This document shows positions 10,820 through 25,800 of a stretch of DNA of 64,000 nucleotides, one piece after another. Below the pieces are notes generated by a model. That model saw nothing but the letters and a program-made list of their open reading frames with translations. It searched no databases and was not told the DNA's origin. The translations under genes and the position numbers were made by a program. The DNA comes from Mytilus trossulus (taxonomy: Eukaryota; Mollusca; Bivalvia; Mytilida; Mytilidae), in contig NC_086375.1 of assembly GCF_036588685.1 (NCBI RefSeq), forward strand, positions 39,144,566 through 39,208,565. Reading direction: 5' to 3'. Each line of letters opens with the position of its first letter. Within the stretch, counting starts at the first letter, position 1.

Positions 10820-13800
10820 GTAAGTAGAGGTCTTTTAATAATTGATGATCAGTAATATCTGTTTCTAGTTTCAGGTGTTTCAGGTAATATCATTTTCATC
10901 ATTGTCAGGATTCTTAAACTTTTCATCGATTTTTGTCAAAGCCTTTTAATTGTTACGGCAATGATGATTATTATTCCACGATGATTTTTCAATCGCACGC
11001 TAGCAAGTCAATGAAGCAATTATTATTATGTTTATAAATCAATATCGGTAAAATATTTACTAGATCCGAAATACCTGTGTCTGGTTATAGGTTGGAAATT
11101 ACAGCTGATTTCATTTAATATTGTGAAAGTAAAAGCTGAAATATGTCAAGCCTTTTGACAGCTTTCCGTATTTCTCAAATGAGGAAAGCTGAAATTAAAA
11201 GAAAGGAGAAAGCGGCTGAAAAAAAGAGGATGAAAGTGCAACGGTAAGACAATTTTCATGTAAGGTATACATTTATTTAATTGGTGCCTTTCAATTAACG
11301 AACTAAATTTTTAGTTTTAAGTTAAAAAAAAAAAACAAAAAAAAATATATCTAAATAAAAATGGTGACGCAAAATTGCGAAAGTGTCTGCCAACAGAGCC
11401 ATTAGGTGTAGTTATAATTAAAATCAGCATTTATTGAACTTTGGCCAGGTAAATATTCATACCTTTATTTACATTCAGATCCTTTTCAAGATCGATTCGA
11501 GATAAAAGCCTGGCTTTTCCATTAACTTGTATGAGTTTAACAAGCGATATACTTATTAATATACAATATTCAATGATTGCTTAGAAAGCTTCCTCTATTC
11601 CATTATTATAAGAAAAAAATCATATTTATAAAAATGATGACCGATTTAGGGGGAGGGGGTAGATTTATCAGTCTCAATAATCAAGATCATTATTGTATTA
11701 AAGATGTATTCTATTGATATTACTATACCGTCTTAATTGCAAATACTTATGTTAATACTTTTTGTCGCATACTAATCTATCACTAGTCCCCCCCCTCCCC
11801 CACGTGTGAATGTTATAAAACTTTAGTGGTAAACACACTATTAAGATTCGCATAATACTTAAAGATGGCTTCTGATGACAATTGATATATTTATAGATAT
11901 TACTTAATGAATTTTGGTCACTCACCTTACTCGTGCCATGAACAAATGTTTGTTCCAGCTTTTAATACTTCTGATTATTGAAAAATTTATCAAACTATGG
12001 AATTATATTGTACCAACATTATTCATAGTCAAACTATAAGCATGCTTTGATTTCAGTTAAAATCGGTAAAAAAATAAACAATGTTTTTTGGCACAACCTA
12101 AAATGACTAGTGCTGAATTAGAAAATTCCCAAGTGACTGTTACTGAACTTCATAAAAAACATGTGCATATTTTGCAGTTGGTTTATTGTAGCTCTCACTG
12201 TGTCAAAGATGAAACTTAAATGAACACTTATTTAAAAAAAAATATTATAACTTTTTAAATGTTTAAAATATTGCGCTTACGTTTTTTGTAAAATATAAAC
12301 AGCAACTCAGTTACAATATCTAAATATCAAGATTATTACCCAGATAAAGCAAAATGCACTCTCAATTAAAAAAAAAGGTCACTGACGTTCTTTGAAACGA
12401 AGACCACCAAATGCGTTGATCTCATGCAAATCTCATAATCTTTTATTGCTTGCTCATTAACATTATGAATAATAAAATATATAACTTTTGTACTTTTGTA
12501 TCAGTCTCAAGCTTCATAGAACTCCTATTTATAAATTACGTTCATGTATTTACTATACCCACCAACCCATCTATGACGACAAACACAATCCCTGGTCGCT
12601 TTTTTGTAAGCAAGAACTCTTATTCTTTTATAGCCTCAACGGCTAGCCTACTGATCTTCTGAATTTATCTTAATATTATATCATTGCTAAAAGTATGTCT
12701 TTAACTGTGATAATCGGATAAAATTCTTGTATTTTGTCACTACTGATTAATTGATATTATCTTCTTAACGTCCAGTGCTAAATATTTCATGTTTGTTTAC
12801 ATTGAGATACTTCTTATGCTACGAAGCTTTGAAATTAAAAAAAATCCAAAAAAAAACGCCGCCATGTTTTTCCATCACTCCAGCTAAGCTCGGGGTTTTA
12901 TACGTAAATAACGTCTTACGCTGCTTAACGCCAGTGTTTATTTAGTATTATTAATATCGTTCAATAGATTTTTTTTCCCTTTTTTTCAATTTTGAATTTT
13001 GCAGTTGTATATAGCTACTCAGCTTCTTTCTACTCTATGAGTAATAAATAAGATGCGTTCGTAAATAAGGTAATCTCGCGTTAAATAAAACTTTGTTTTG
13101 AGCAAGCACAAAAAGCGTTATATTGCATTTACAAACTATTTCGTAATGAAACAATACCTATAGAATGATATACAATTAAAAATGTTTGATTATATGATTG
13201 AACCAATTTTATTGTACGGTTCAGAAGTGTGGGGTATTGAAAACCTTAAAATTATTGAACAAATCCACTTGAAATTCTGTAAGAGAATTTTGAAAGTTCG
13301 AAATTCAACTGCATCATTTATGGTTAATGGAGAACTTGGGAGGTATCCACTCGAAATTCGGGTCGAATTGAGGATGATTTCTTTTTGGAGTAAATTAGTA
13401 TTAAATGAAAATAAACTTAGCCGTACTCTATGCAAGTTAATGCTATGTTTAAAAAGCAACCATGGTGTGATTTTCAAGTGGATAAACCACATAGAATCCA
13501 TATTTAATGAGCTAGACATGAGCTTTATTTTTTTAAACCAGTTTGCTGTATACGATAAGGCTTTAGAAAAACAAGTTTTGTGTGACCAGTTCATACAAAA
13601 ATGTTATAGTGATTTACAAACCACATCACGTGGACAATTTTATTCACTGTTCTAAAAGAGTTTTGAAATAGAAAGATACCTTATTAATTTACCAGATTCA
13701 TCTAGAATTTGGATTTCAAAATTCAGAACTGCAAACGTATACGATTACCTATAGAAACGGGTAGATGGTACAATATATCAAAATCAGAAAGAAAATGTGA

Positions 13801-16800
13801 TTTATGCAAAGAGGATATTGGTGATGAGTATCATTTATTATTTATTTGTAAACATGCAGAGATAGTAGATCTGAGAAACAGATATTTACCACAGTATTAA
13901 AGAAATAACCCAAACATTGTAAAAATGGAAGGTCTTTTGTCACTCTGCAATATTGAATTATATAAGAAATTGTCAATGTTTATCAGAAAACTGTCTTCTC
14001 TTCTTTAAATTTTGTTTGTTTTAATTTGTTAATCAATTGTTCATTTCTGTCATATTTAATGTATATATGTTATCAAATATGACCTCTTGTAGCACATTGT
14101 AAATGTGTCTGAGTGTTTTCCTAATAAATCTTGAAATCTTGAAAGAAACCACTACAAATGATATTTGGCGCGTGTAATGTAAAGTAAAAAAAATCCCCAA
14201 ATCCCCAAATTGATAGAGCACTTTACAAAAGCAATGTATTTTGCATTCAGTTATTTCTTCTTTTAATACATACTTGTAATTTGTAACAATCGATTAAAAA
14301 ATGTTATATACAAATATCTACATCTTCAAATATTGACAAAGTTCGTGAAAATCAAAAAGCTGTACAAAAATCCATATTTTTAAACCTTTTAAACCAAAAT
14401 ATTACAAAACAGATTGATAAAATGTTTTAATAATGAGCGCCCTTTAAAGAAAAAATGATTCAAGATATTTGTATGTAGTTGAAATCATCGTTAAAAAAAG
14501 ACCAATCTCACAAAAAAAGGTCTTAAGTTTAGTCCAATCATTGCTACTACTTTTGAGAAATTCGGGCAAGGTACTTACATTTCGAAAGTGGAAACAAAAA
14601 TATAGATAAATACAGTGCTTGATTTAAATAATGGAAATATCATTTATAACATAACTTTTCAATTACATAATTTGTCATTTTTCGGGAAATTTAAAATATA
14701 ATATTATACATACCAAACTCGAAATCGTAAAATGGATATATCAACGTTGTTTTTGTCAAAATATACCGTAGCATGCGACAACGACAAAAGATTAGTTTAT
14801 ATTTCAAGTTTTTAAAATTTATAAAAAGTGTCAAATAGAAAAATTCAAGCCATTAATACCAAATTCTATATAAAAAAGACGTTTTTAAGCATAACGAAAA
14901 ACATCCACTTAGGATAGGAACGTGTAGATGAGAAGAGTTAAGTTAAGACTAGTCCTTAGACAGTGTAACCCACCTTAAGTAATCTTGGGAATAGAATAAT
15001 AAATAAATAGAAAAAAAACACGTCAAATTGAAAGCAAGACATAAAAAGACTCACATGTAAATTTAAAGGAACCCAATACTAATTATTAAGAAGTAAAATC
15101 ACAAAAGTACTGAACTCCGAGGCAAAATTCAAAACATATTGTAATCAAAAGACAAAATTTTAAGCTTTAACACATCAAACCGATGGATAATAACTGTCAC
15201 ATTCCTGACTTAGTACAGGTAGTTTTATGAAGCATATGGTAGATTGGACCTAGTTGTATAGCTATCTTTACCTCTCACTTGTATGACAGTCTCATAAAAT
15301 ACCATTATATTGACAACGATGTGTAAAGAACAGACTTAATAGGTGTTAATATCAGAGTTATAGGTATTTTGTATATCCATAACCATTTCGTGCCATCAAT
15401 TTCGAATTATACCACAAACCACTTCGTTCAAAAAGCCATGTTCAGGAACTTATGGTACGAAATCGTAATTTGAGGTAGCGAGTAGCAATGTCAATAAGAG
15501 AAAAATGATCGTTTGTATTGGGCATTGTTATTTACATCAGACAGTGTGAAAAACTTTAAACGGTGTCTTCATAAATTTTGACATTAAATATTTTCATCAT
15601 CAGTAGAGATTGATGTTATTATTTTTCATTTCATGTAAAATTCTGTTATCATCAATTACATAAGCAGATCAATACAAAAGCGGTCATCATGTAAAATTTG
15701 TCACATATATTATACAAGAAAATAAATGTTTTATGACTATACTAGTAATCGTTCCAAATATAAGATAAAAAGATATCAGTACTGGTTAAATTCAGCATTT
15801 GATATGCATAAAAAGTCTTCTTCCGCCACGGAATGCTAATAAAAGTTTTGATACCACTAAAACTCGAGGTTTTAAATGTTATATGTATATGTATTTGAAA
15901 GGTCAGATAACTTTATCGGAGTAGTAGAAATGTCAAAGTATATTTCTTGTGACTAAAAAAAAACCAGATTTTTTTATTTCAGTTTCATTATAGCTTATCA
16001 ATATTTTCATGTAATATAATATTTAATATTTTAATTTACTTTATATAAGGTTTACTAGTAAAACCTATGGTTCGATATATTGGTCATTTTTTACGTGTTT
16101 AAAATTACTTAATTCAATAATCATTTATACAACTTAAAAAAAAAACAATACCGAAATTAAGACTGGTCTGCTTATCTTTAACACTATGATATGTCTTGGA
16201 TAACCATTTAGACTCTCACGAACAAATATTTGGTGATGCCTGTCTTTTTATTCAACTTAAAAACAATTATAAGAATAAACGACGCTTCATTCAAGCAAGA
16301 CAGTTTACGAATAACTCTTATCAAAACGACAATCACCAAATACGTTATGTTCAAACAAGTTTCTGCAATTCTAAAAGGAATATGATACACACTGAGTTTT
16401 ATCAATATCTACTTGGGTATAGGTAATATTGGAAATGCATGTAATACTATACTGAAATATTATCCCGTTTGGCATATAACTTACAGTAGCACAAGACTTC
16501 CTGGTAAAAATGTACAAAATATACTGTTATGAAATCAGGAAAAAGCAAAAACAAAAACAAAAACGAAAATAGCTTTCAGTTTATCAGAAGCAGATGTATC
16601 AGCACGATGCCAATGTGCAACAAAAATTTAATATAATATCGCAGGGCAAAGTTAAGCACAGCGAGAGATTGAATAATTACATTACAAGTGTTTGCTTAAT
16701 GAAAAATATAATGGAGTCAATGTATGACAGAGTATTTTTGTTGTCAAATTGGATTCTGTATTTAGTGGGTATTACTATTAGTATAATTAAACTGTTCTTG

Positions 16801-19800
16801 CATCGAGAGAGAAAAATACCGTGGTGTGTGTTGATGAAACATCTGAGTCAAGAGAGGTATGCGTTAATAGTATAAATCAGCAGCCAAACTGTGGCAGAAA
16901 AAGATAAAAGTAAACATATTTTTGTCAATCGTGCAATCGTGAAGTGTCTAGACAATGTGTCAAGCTCCATATCATTACGAGGCTAGAAACAAAAAACCTA
17001 TAGAAAAACTTACATGTATTCAACGCCCTAAAAATAAAAGAGAAAAATGATTAAAAGTGACAAAAAATTGTTTAAACGTAACTGGTGTACAACAATAAAG
17101 CCTGGTACTTTGATAAGTTTTTACAACATTGTTGGTAGAAGTTTAGTCATCGAAAGTGTATCACCAGCCCGGTAGTCAGTAATTTCATGCAGACATGAAA
17201 TATCATTGAAACATAACTTTTGTCAGTTTGAAGTTCAAAATCATTAAAGTTCTTCGACATATTTCAGGGTTTACCCCAAGCATGGATTGCCTTAGCAAGA
17301 CATTGCACAACTGTTGAAATATTTGGTTTTTAATATTAAAAATGTATTAACTTTCTTATTGATTTTTACTGCAATTCTTGTGTTCATAAGGCGTGTATCT
17401 AGCGTACAAAACCATAGAAATGGTGTCTTTGATGAGTTAATGTTCAGTGTACTATAACCGATACATTTGGCAAGACATCTGACTTGATAAAACATCGGAG
17501 GAAAATTGACTTTCCCTTCTCAATTTAGCTTACTAGTACTTCATTTGGGTTCATTCACCCTTCAAAGACTGAATGATCAATCAGTGGCAGTCCAAATTTC
17601 CCGCAATTAGTCAAGGTCTTTCCAAATTGCAGTACCTACATATTTCATTGGTGCTTTCCTGCATACATATGCATGAAATAAATGCCGCAAGATGTCAAGC
17701 AAGCAACAATAAATCAAATAACTTAAGACTGATAACGATTATTTCGTACTGCATGTAGTGTTTTCCTCTGGTAAAATATGCATCTTGTCGCCATTGACAA
17801 GCTTTTGTTTAAAAAGTTTTCCTTATTTTATAGTTGGTAAATTTCTCTTTGTAAACAATTAAGTGTTTTGCCATTTAAAATAACACCATGGAATATATAA
17901 CAGTAGTTTGAAATAGTCCACGACTTAGTCGTAGCGTAGCCCGTTGAATAATAAAGGCAACAGTAGTATACCGCTGTTCAAAACTCATAAATCCATGGAC
18001 AAAAAACAAAATTTGGGGTAACAAACTAAAACCGAGGGAAACGCATTAAATATAAGAGGAGAACAACGACATAACATTACAATGTAACAGAGACAGAAAC
18101 GGACCGAGCATCAGACAAAATCTTACGAGAATAACAAATATAACAATAATTTGGTCATTTTTATAAATTTCCTGTATACAAAACTTTGAACTTTTTGAAA
18201 AACTAAGGATTTTCTTATCCCAGGCATAGATTACCTTAGCCGTATTTGGCACAACTTATTTGGAATTTTGGATCCTCAATGCTCTTCAACTTTGTATTTG
18301 TTTGGCTTTATAACTATTTTGATATGAGCGTCACTGATGAGTCTTATGTAGACGAAACGCGCGTCTTGCGTACTAAATTATAATCCTGGTACCTTTTGAT
18401 AACTAATAACAGTCTTCTTTTCGTTTGTAATTAAAAAGCTTTCTGTACATGTTTTGCGTATATTTTTTTTTAAATAAAACTATCAATTTATGGTCAATTG
18501 CAATGCTATTTACAAAACATATATGCAATACTTCTTGTATATTTTAGAGTTTTCTTTTGTTTGTCATACCACATCCTGGCCATGTCATAAAGCGAAAGTC
18601 CATTCGGTTTTTAATATGTTGCTGTTTGATTAGAAGCGGAATCTCAACATAAACTGGGTTTTCCACTCTTTTAAGCACTTTTAGTGCTGACATGAATTGT
18701 CATTGATATATTTATAAATTTACTGTTTACCAATTTTTGAATTTTTTAAAATACTAAGGCTTTTCCACCTCAGGCATAGATTACCTTAGCTGTATTTGGC
18801 AAAACTTTTAGGAATTTTGGTTCTCAATGCTCTTCAACTTCGTACTTTGTTTGGCCTTTTTAACTTTTTTGGATTCGAGCGTCACTGGTGAGTCTTTTGT
18901 AGACGAAAATCGAGTCTGGCGTATATACTAAATTTAGTCCTGGTATTTATGATGAGTTTATTTACAACCACTGGGTCGATGCCACTGCTGGTGGAGATTT
19001 ATTTTCCCGAGGGTATCATAAGCCCGGTAGTCAGCACTTTATGTGCTGATGTGAATTGTCATTGATATGGTTATATTTATAAAATTACTGTTAACAAAAT
19101 TTAGATTTTTTGAAATACTAAGGCTTTTCTACCTAAGGCAGAGATTATCTTAACTGTATTTGGCAAAACTTTTAGGAATTTTGGTTCTCAATGCTCTTCA
19201 ACTTCATACTTTATTAGGCCTTTTTTACTTTTTTCGATTCGAGCGTCACTGATTAGTCTTTTGCAGACGAAACGCGCGTCTTGCGTATATACTAAATTTA
19301 GTCCTGGTATCTATGAAGAGTGTATTTACAACCACTGGGTCGATGCCACTGCTGGTGGAGATTTATTTCCCCGGGGGTATCACAAGCCCGGTAGTCAGCA
19401 CTTTTGATGCTGACATGAATTGTCATTGATATGGTAATATTTATAAATTTACTGTTTACAAAGTTTTGAATATTTTGAAATACTAAGGCTTTTCTACTTC
19501 AGGCATAGTTACCTTAGCTGTGTTTGGCAACAATTTTAGAAATTTTTGCTCTCAATGCTTTGTCAACTTCGTACTTTATTTGGCCTTTTTAACTTTTTTG
19601 GATACGAGCGTCACTGATGAGTCTTTTGTAGACAAAACGCGCGTCTGGCGTATATACTAAATTTATTCCTGGTATCTATGATTTACAACCACTGGGTTGA
19701 TGCCACTGCTGGTGGAGATTTATTCCCCCGAGGGTATCACAAGCCCAGTAGTCAGCACTTTTTGTGTTGACATGAATTGTCATTGGTATGGTTATATTTA

Positions 19801-22800
19801 TAAATATACTGTTTACAAATTTCGAGATGAAATTTCCAGTTTATGTAAAAGATATATAGACATCTATTATCATTATTGTCGATATACATTTGCTATTTAC
19901 TGTTTCAAAAATACATATTCAGAATTCTACTTCAAAAGTTTTTCCAACAGAAAGAACCAAAATCGATATCTTTTAAAATCCTCCTACCTGAAATCCTGGA
20001 AGAATCTATAAAAGAAAGATTAATTAGAATAAAAGAAAGAATATATTAGCATTTATGATGTAATTTTAAATTACAATGTTCGAAAAGTCGTTTATTTATT
20101 TAGAACAGCTTCGACGGAACGCCAGTTAGATTTTAAAAGAATACACAAAAGCATTGAAAAAGTTTATCTGTTGATCTGTTATATAAAATGAAATCAGCAA
20201 TAACAGTACTTCAATGTTAATAGGTTAATCAAATCGTTTATTTTTATGCCAAAAACAAAAAAAAACTATGAGGGATCATGCAGGTTTTAACCTTCAGTTA
20301 CAGTTCCGCGTGGAAACAGGACCACTGACATTTACCAAAAGCACAATAATGCTTATCAGATCTGATGCATCCTTGAGAATCTTATAATTCGGTTTGAGCG
20401 TTTCTAATGGAGGTATATAAAAAAAGGCAATCGGACGCCCAAATAAATAGTGTTATTTTTATATGTTAATATATCCTTGAGTTTTTTTCTTTATATGTTG
20501 AAGTACATCAAATACATGTATATAAAGATTAAAAAAAGAAAGTAAATGTGAGCATGAAATACTTTTAAATACACAAAATCGGTTATCAAAAACTTTTAGT
20601 AAAGTGCATTGTTTTCTTCATTTTATGACATTTTGATTTGATAATTGCATTAAACTCTTGGAGAATCACATTATAGAAATAATATATCAATATGTGTAAT
20701 ATCTACACAATTTGGCATATTCAGAATGATCACCACTTTATGCATTTTACTAGCTTTACATCAAAGTATTAACATAAAATCAATTTGAATTTGGGTCGGG
20801 ACTTCCCGGATGCGGGAGTTTCTCGCTGCGCTTGAAGACCCATTGGTAGCCTTCGGATGTTATCTGCTCTTTCATTGGGTTGCTTTTTCTTTGACATATT
20901 TCACATTTCCATTCTCAATTGTATGCATTCCTCTGGGTTTTGCTGGTAATGTGTTTTAATGTTTTGAAATGAAATAATTTAACAGCTAATTTAAAAAAAA
21001 TAAAAAAAAAATAATAAAAAATGTGTCAAGTCAAGAGGATCCTGTCACACGATAACCGTAAAGTTACACAATACAAGTAATTAATTATTTACAATAAATC
21101 ATAATTACACTATGAAATATAAATCAACTATAAATTAGTATATCCTGGTACCTTTGATATCTATAAATCAACTATACATTAGTATATCCTGGTACCTTTG
21201 ATATCTATAAATCAACTATACATTAGTGTTAATGAATAGTAACTGTTGTTAGGTCATTAAGGATGGCATATTTTGATATTAATATTGATTCGCTGATAGG
21301 GTCTTTGCATCGGAAATAAACAAATTAGTTGTTACTTTGACATTTTATGTTCTTTTCATATATTTTTATGATGGTATGATACTAAACCGCTAACGTGAGG
21401 GATTCTGCTTGATTTTTATATGATGAAGACATCAGCTTTCAATCAGTTATATTGAGGTCTGGAGCTAACATGCTAGTAGTCCTTTGTTTATTGACGTGTC
21501 ATTGTCATTTTGTTTAGTTTCTTTTGTTGACTGTTCTGACATCTGACTCAGACTTCTTTTAAACTAAGTTTTACCGTGCGTATTGCTCTCTTTATTCTAC
21601 ATTGGCTAGAGGTATACGAGAGACTCCCAAAACACGTTTAACCCTGTCGAATTTTTGCACCTGTCCCAAGTCTGGAGCCTCTTGCCTGTTGTTAGTCATG
21701 TATGTTTTTTTTAATTCTAGTTCATTTATTTGTTTTGGAGTTATGCATGACATCCATTTTCACTGAACTAGTACACATTTTTATTTAGGTGACAGCTGAC
21801 GCCTGATTTCTGGATGCGTTGAAGACCCATTGTATATAACGACTTTTTTACGACATTTTTCGAAGGCAGCGAGGCTATAAATGGCTTCCGTAGTTCTTGG
21901 CAGTACACACTTGGAAACAAATTTAAAATATTGAGGTTTTTTGCTCTATATTGTATTGTTTTTTTGGTTTCTAGATAAACATGTTATTGTGTAGTAATAC
22001 ATAAATCGATTAAGTAGTTGCAAATTAAAATTTTAAATCCAACAATATTCGTTATTACGTTTTGGTGATAAAGAAAATCATTATTCAAATTTTACAATTG
22101 TATAATGATATTGATATAATCAAAATATATTCGTAGTTATTAACAAATTTCATCGGAGAAGGAAACATAATAGAGAAGTGTAATGGAAACTTGAATTATT
22201 AATAAAAGTAGAAATAAAAGTACAATTTAGCTATCGGTACTTGATGTTCAGATACGTTTGTAAATGATTTCCGTTACAAAAGCTATTTACATGAGGGTCC
22301 GGGTGAGTTTACAGACAACAAATGAATAAAATAACATATAGAAAAAACAATTAAAAAAATAATAATGGGAAACACATTATAATAGCTGACTTTGCTGTAT
22401 GGTCTTTGCTGATTGTTGAAGACCGTACTGTGACCTATATATATATATATATATAGTTGTTAATGTATGTGTCATGTGGTCTCTTGTGAAGAGTTGTCTC
22501 ATTGACAATCATACCAATATCATTTTAAAAACGTGTAATGCTTTTGTATAAAGAATTTAGAATTATGGGCAACATAATAAAGAAAAGAGAAAAAAGTTGT
22601 TTAGAAATCTAACGATACAAAATTGGATCCTTCCCTTTCATTAAGATCCTCATTTAGTTTATCCTCATTTGATCATAAACAATAAGATACAGTAATAATT
22701 GACACCTCCATTACGTTTGACGCAACATCGAAATTGATTGAACTGCTGATAAAACTCTATTGTTCAAGACAAATGTGTTTTCCCCAAATCAGCATATTAG

Positions 22801-25800
22801 ACTGTCTGTATAATAATTACTATTGCAATGTTTTTATTTTGAACTAAAGGTAATAATTCCTCTGAGATTCGATCAATCGTTTCACAATATTAATAAATTA
22901 ATAGCACTTACAGAATGAAATTGAGAATGGAAGCATGTTTTGTAAGTAGGAAGATTTTTATCTATGGCTTGAATCACTCGGTCGAGGAAAAATCTAGTCG
23001 AGTTTCGTCAAAAAGAGATCATATTATCCGCGCTGCAGACAATATGCAGCTGAACTGACGTCACATAACCGTAGCACCTAGGATCACCCCCTTTTTTTTT
23101 TATGGCGTACGTGTTGCGCAGTCTTTAGTTTTCTATGTTGTTTTTTGTATACTATTGGTTGTTTTTGTTTTGTTTTGTTTTTAGTCATATAGTTGTCTGT
23201 TGATTTCTTTGACTTTTGAGTTTGAATGTCCCTTTGATTTCTCTAGCCTATTTTGTTATCCGTAACGTCTCTTTTTACCAATTCTTTGAAGAGCATTGAG
23301 AACCAAAGTACCTCTTTTAGGCTTTATATGTTTATTGTTTGGTTTCGGACATTTATAATAAGCTTCAGTATGTTGCGCAAATCACAACTTGATTCATTGT
23401 GTCTTCGTGTATAATATATTATAAACCAAGAAAATAAATTATATCAAATAAGATTCGTTGAAATACTGCTATTTGAAATAATCAAAGATGAAATAGGAGA
23501 AATCAATAATATTTTTTTGTATTTTGCATTTGCTACTTGGCTCTTATAGTAGTGATATCTTAATGTTTGTTGCAATTGACCAATGGGAGTCATCTGCCTG
23601 ATATAATATAAAACATCTATTGCAACTAAGAATATTTATAATATCTGCCCCTAAAAGGTTGTTTCTAAATCAGTTTGTGGTATATTGAATCACTTTTGAT
23701 TTTGTCAAATATAACAGATAGGTTAAAGCAATTTCTATGTTATATATTTTAAATAATTTTAGTTACCTGCATTTCAATTCCGATCATTTTAAATTTCTTC
23801 TATGATTTTTGGCAATTTTATACTTGTAAACTAAATATAACATTTTCAATTAAAGTAGTGACTGAATGTATAAGCAAGATGACCAACAACCATTTAAAAA
23901 AAAATGAAAAATATTGAAACCCAAGTTATTTTTAAATTATGTTCATGTGTGTTGATTGCAAAGACAAAACATTAAACATAATGCATACAGATTTATTGAC
24001 AAAAGGAAGTTACAAACATGAATAATATAGATTACTTATTCATAGTAATGCATTTTCTTGAAACATAACACGAAAACAAGAATGTATTCCATGACGTAGA
24101 AATACAAGTTATTGTGAAAGTGTATAAAGGAATGCGAATGACGTTGAAATGACAGTGACGTATCAATGCAATTTTCGCAAAGTTTAAATTCCAATATTTA
24201 CTACTGATAAATAAATATCAAATAGCACGAACTATCACAGATTATATAATAGACCATTTGACATTTACCAGGATCGCGTGGGAGTTCAGATTTATACAAT
24301 TACAATTTATATTACTCAAGGTGACTGCATTAAATTGATGGGATAAAAGTAATTATATTTCAAAGATAATCATCATCTCACTGTGAATTGTATATTTCAA
24401 TTGTGTTTCATGGTTTTCAATAATCAAAATATTATATTTACATGTTTGAACAGTTACAATTTATATGATATTTGATTTAAAAGCGTAACATATAATTCTT
24501 AAACTAACAAAAGTCAAGTTTAATGCTTTTGTTTATCCAATTTGCTTCTATATTTTTAATCTATACTAAGAAACTGTATTTCTTTGAAAAAGGGATCCTT
24601 GGTTGTCCATTGTTCTAAATACTTAATCTACTCTTAGTCTTGTTTTTTTGTCACAACCCGGTTTTGATTTTGAATCCCACATCTGACAAATGTACGACTT
24701 CATTCTTTTTGTACTATGATTGCTAATTTCCTGTCGAAAGCTAGTAGGTGGTTCTCTCAGCATTCCGTCTGAGTTTCTCAACTTAAAATAATTGGTCGCA
24801 ATGAAATAGCCAATAGTGTTATAAAGAGTGCAGTTTTAAAAAACTAAAAAAAATATTGAATTTCTATAAATTTAGAATAATGTCCGTCTAAGTCGTAAAA
24901 AAAGTCTCGAAAAACGTTAGGTTGTCGTCAATATATTTGTGTCATTCACTAACCTCCACAGGAAAAATAAGCAATTTTATTACGCAAACAAAATGAAAGA
25001 ATCTTGTTGCTATGTTAACTTCATCTAAGGTTTTCATGTAATTAATGTTGAATCATATCGTCGCTGGGCTTCTAAAATGTTGTAAACAGGCTTTGAAAAT
25101 TTTGGCAACATGCATACTTCCAAAATGTTGTATGTGAACTAGAACATTTTGTAAATAGCAGTGAAATAAAAACTTTGACATTTCTGGATTATCCAAGAAC
25201 TTAAATCATTTTCGCAGAAATAAAGAAATGTACAATTATTTTTTTTGCCAAAGCCATTCTACAACGATTTTCAAGTTTTCATACAACATTTTGGAAGCAA
25301 ACTTTACAAACAACTGACATTGGCAATTTTGTAATATGTCTTATTTCACACATGTTGATTGATCTAACTGTATGCTATTTTGTAATACCAAAGATTTCCT
25401 CCCGCCCAGACCATTGGTGTCAAAAAGTATTTTAGCCAAAAAAAGTCATATACGACATTTTAGAAGCCCAACGACGATATCACACATTTTATACTTTATT
25501 ATTTTACATGTAACTGTAAGGCCTATGTTAAAAAAAAAACGAAAAAAAAACCCAGTTATAATCCTTCCCCCCCCCCCCCCCCCTTTATTTGCCACTTTGA
25601 AAACATCTGACTTCCTGTTTTTTTTTTATTGTATATCTATTTTACAAGTCATCAAAATGACCTCAGAAATCGTTGAACCACGTCGACGTCAGAACAAAAT
25701 AAAACGTAAGGTTTAGATATTCGAGAGATTTAGTCTTAAAAACCAAAACAGAAGTGGTTTTAGAAATGAAACAAACCACTTGCAAACATGTAAGCGTGTA

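Noticed and set aside
13182-13900. Two neighbouring frames (157 and 63 codons) as host genes.
   Set aside because: Their wording (LLYGSEVWG, GELGRYPLEIR, CDLC...H...C) is that of a LINE ORF2 end, and they are broken parts of one frame.
25372-25716. 114-codon frame with a poly-Pro run.
   Set aside because: It is made of the right arm of a foldback element and a poly-C tract. Only the last part (25657-25705) was kept, as a weak exon candidate.
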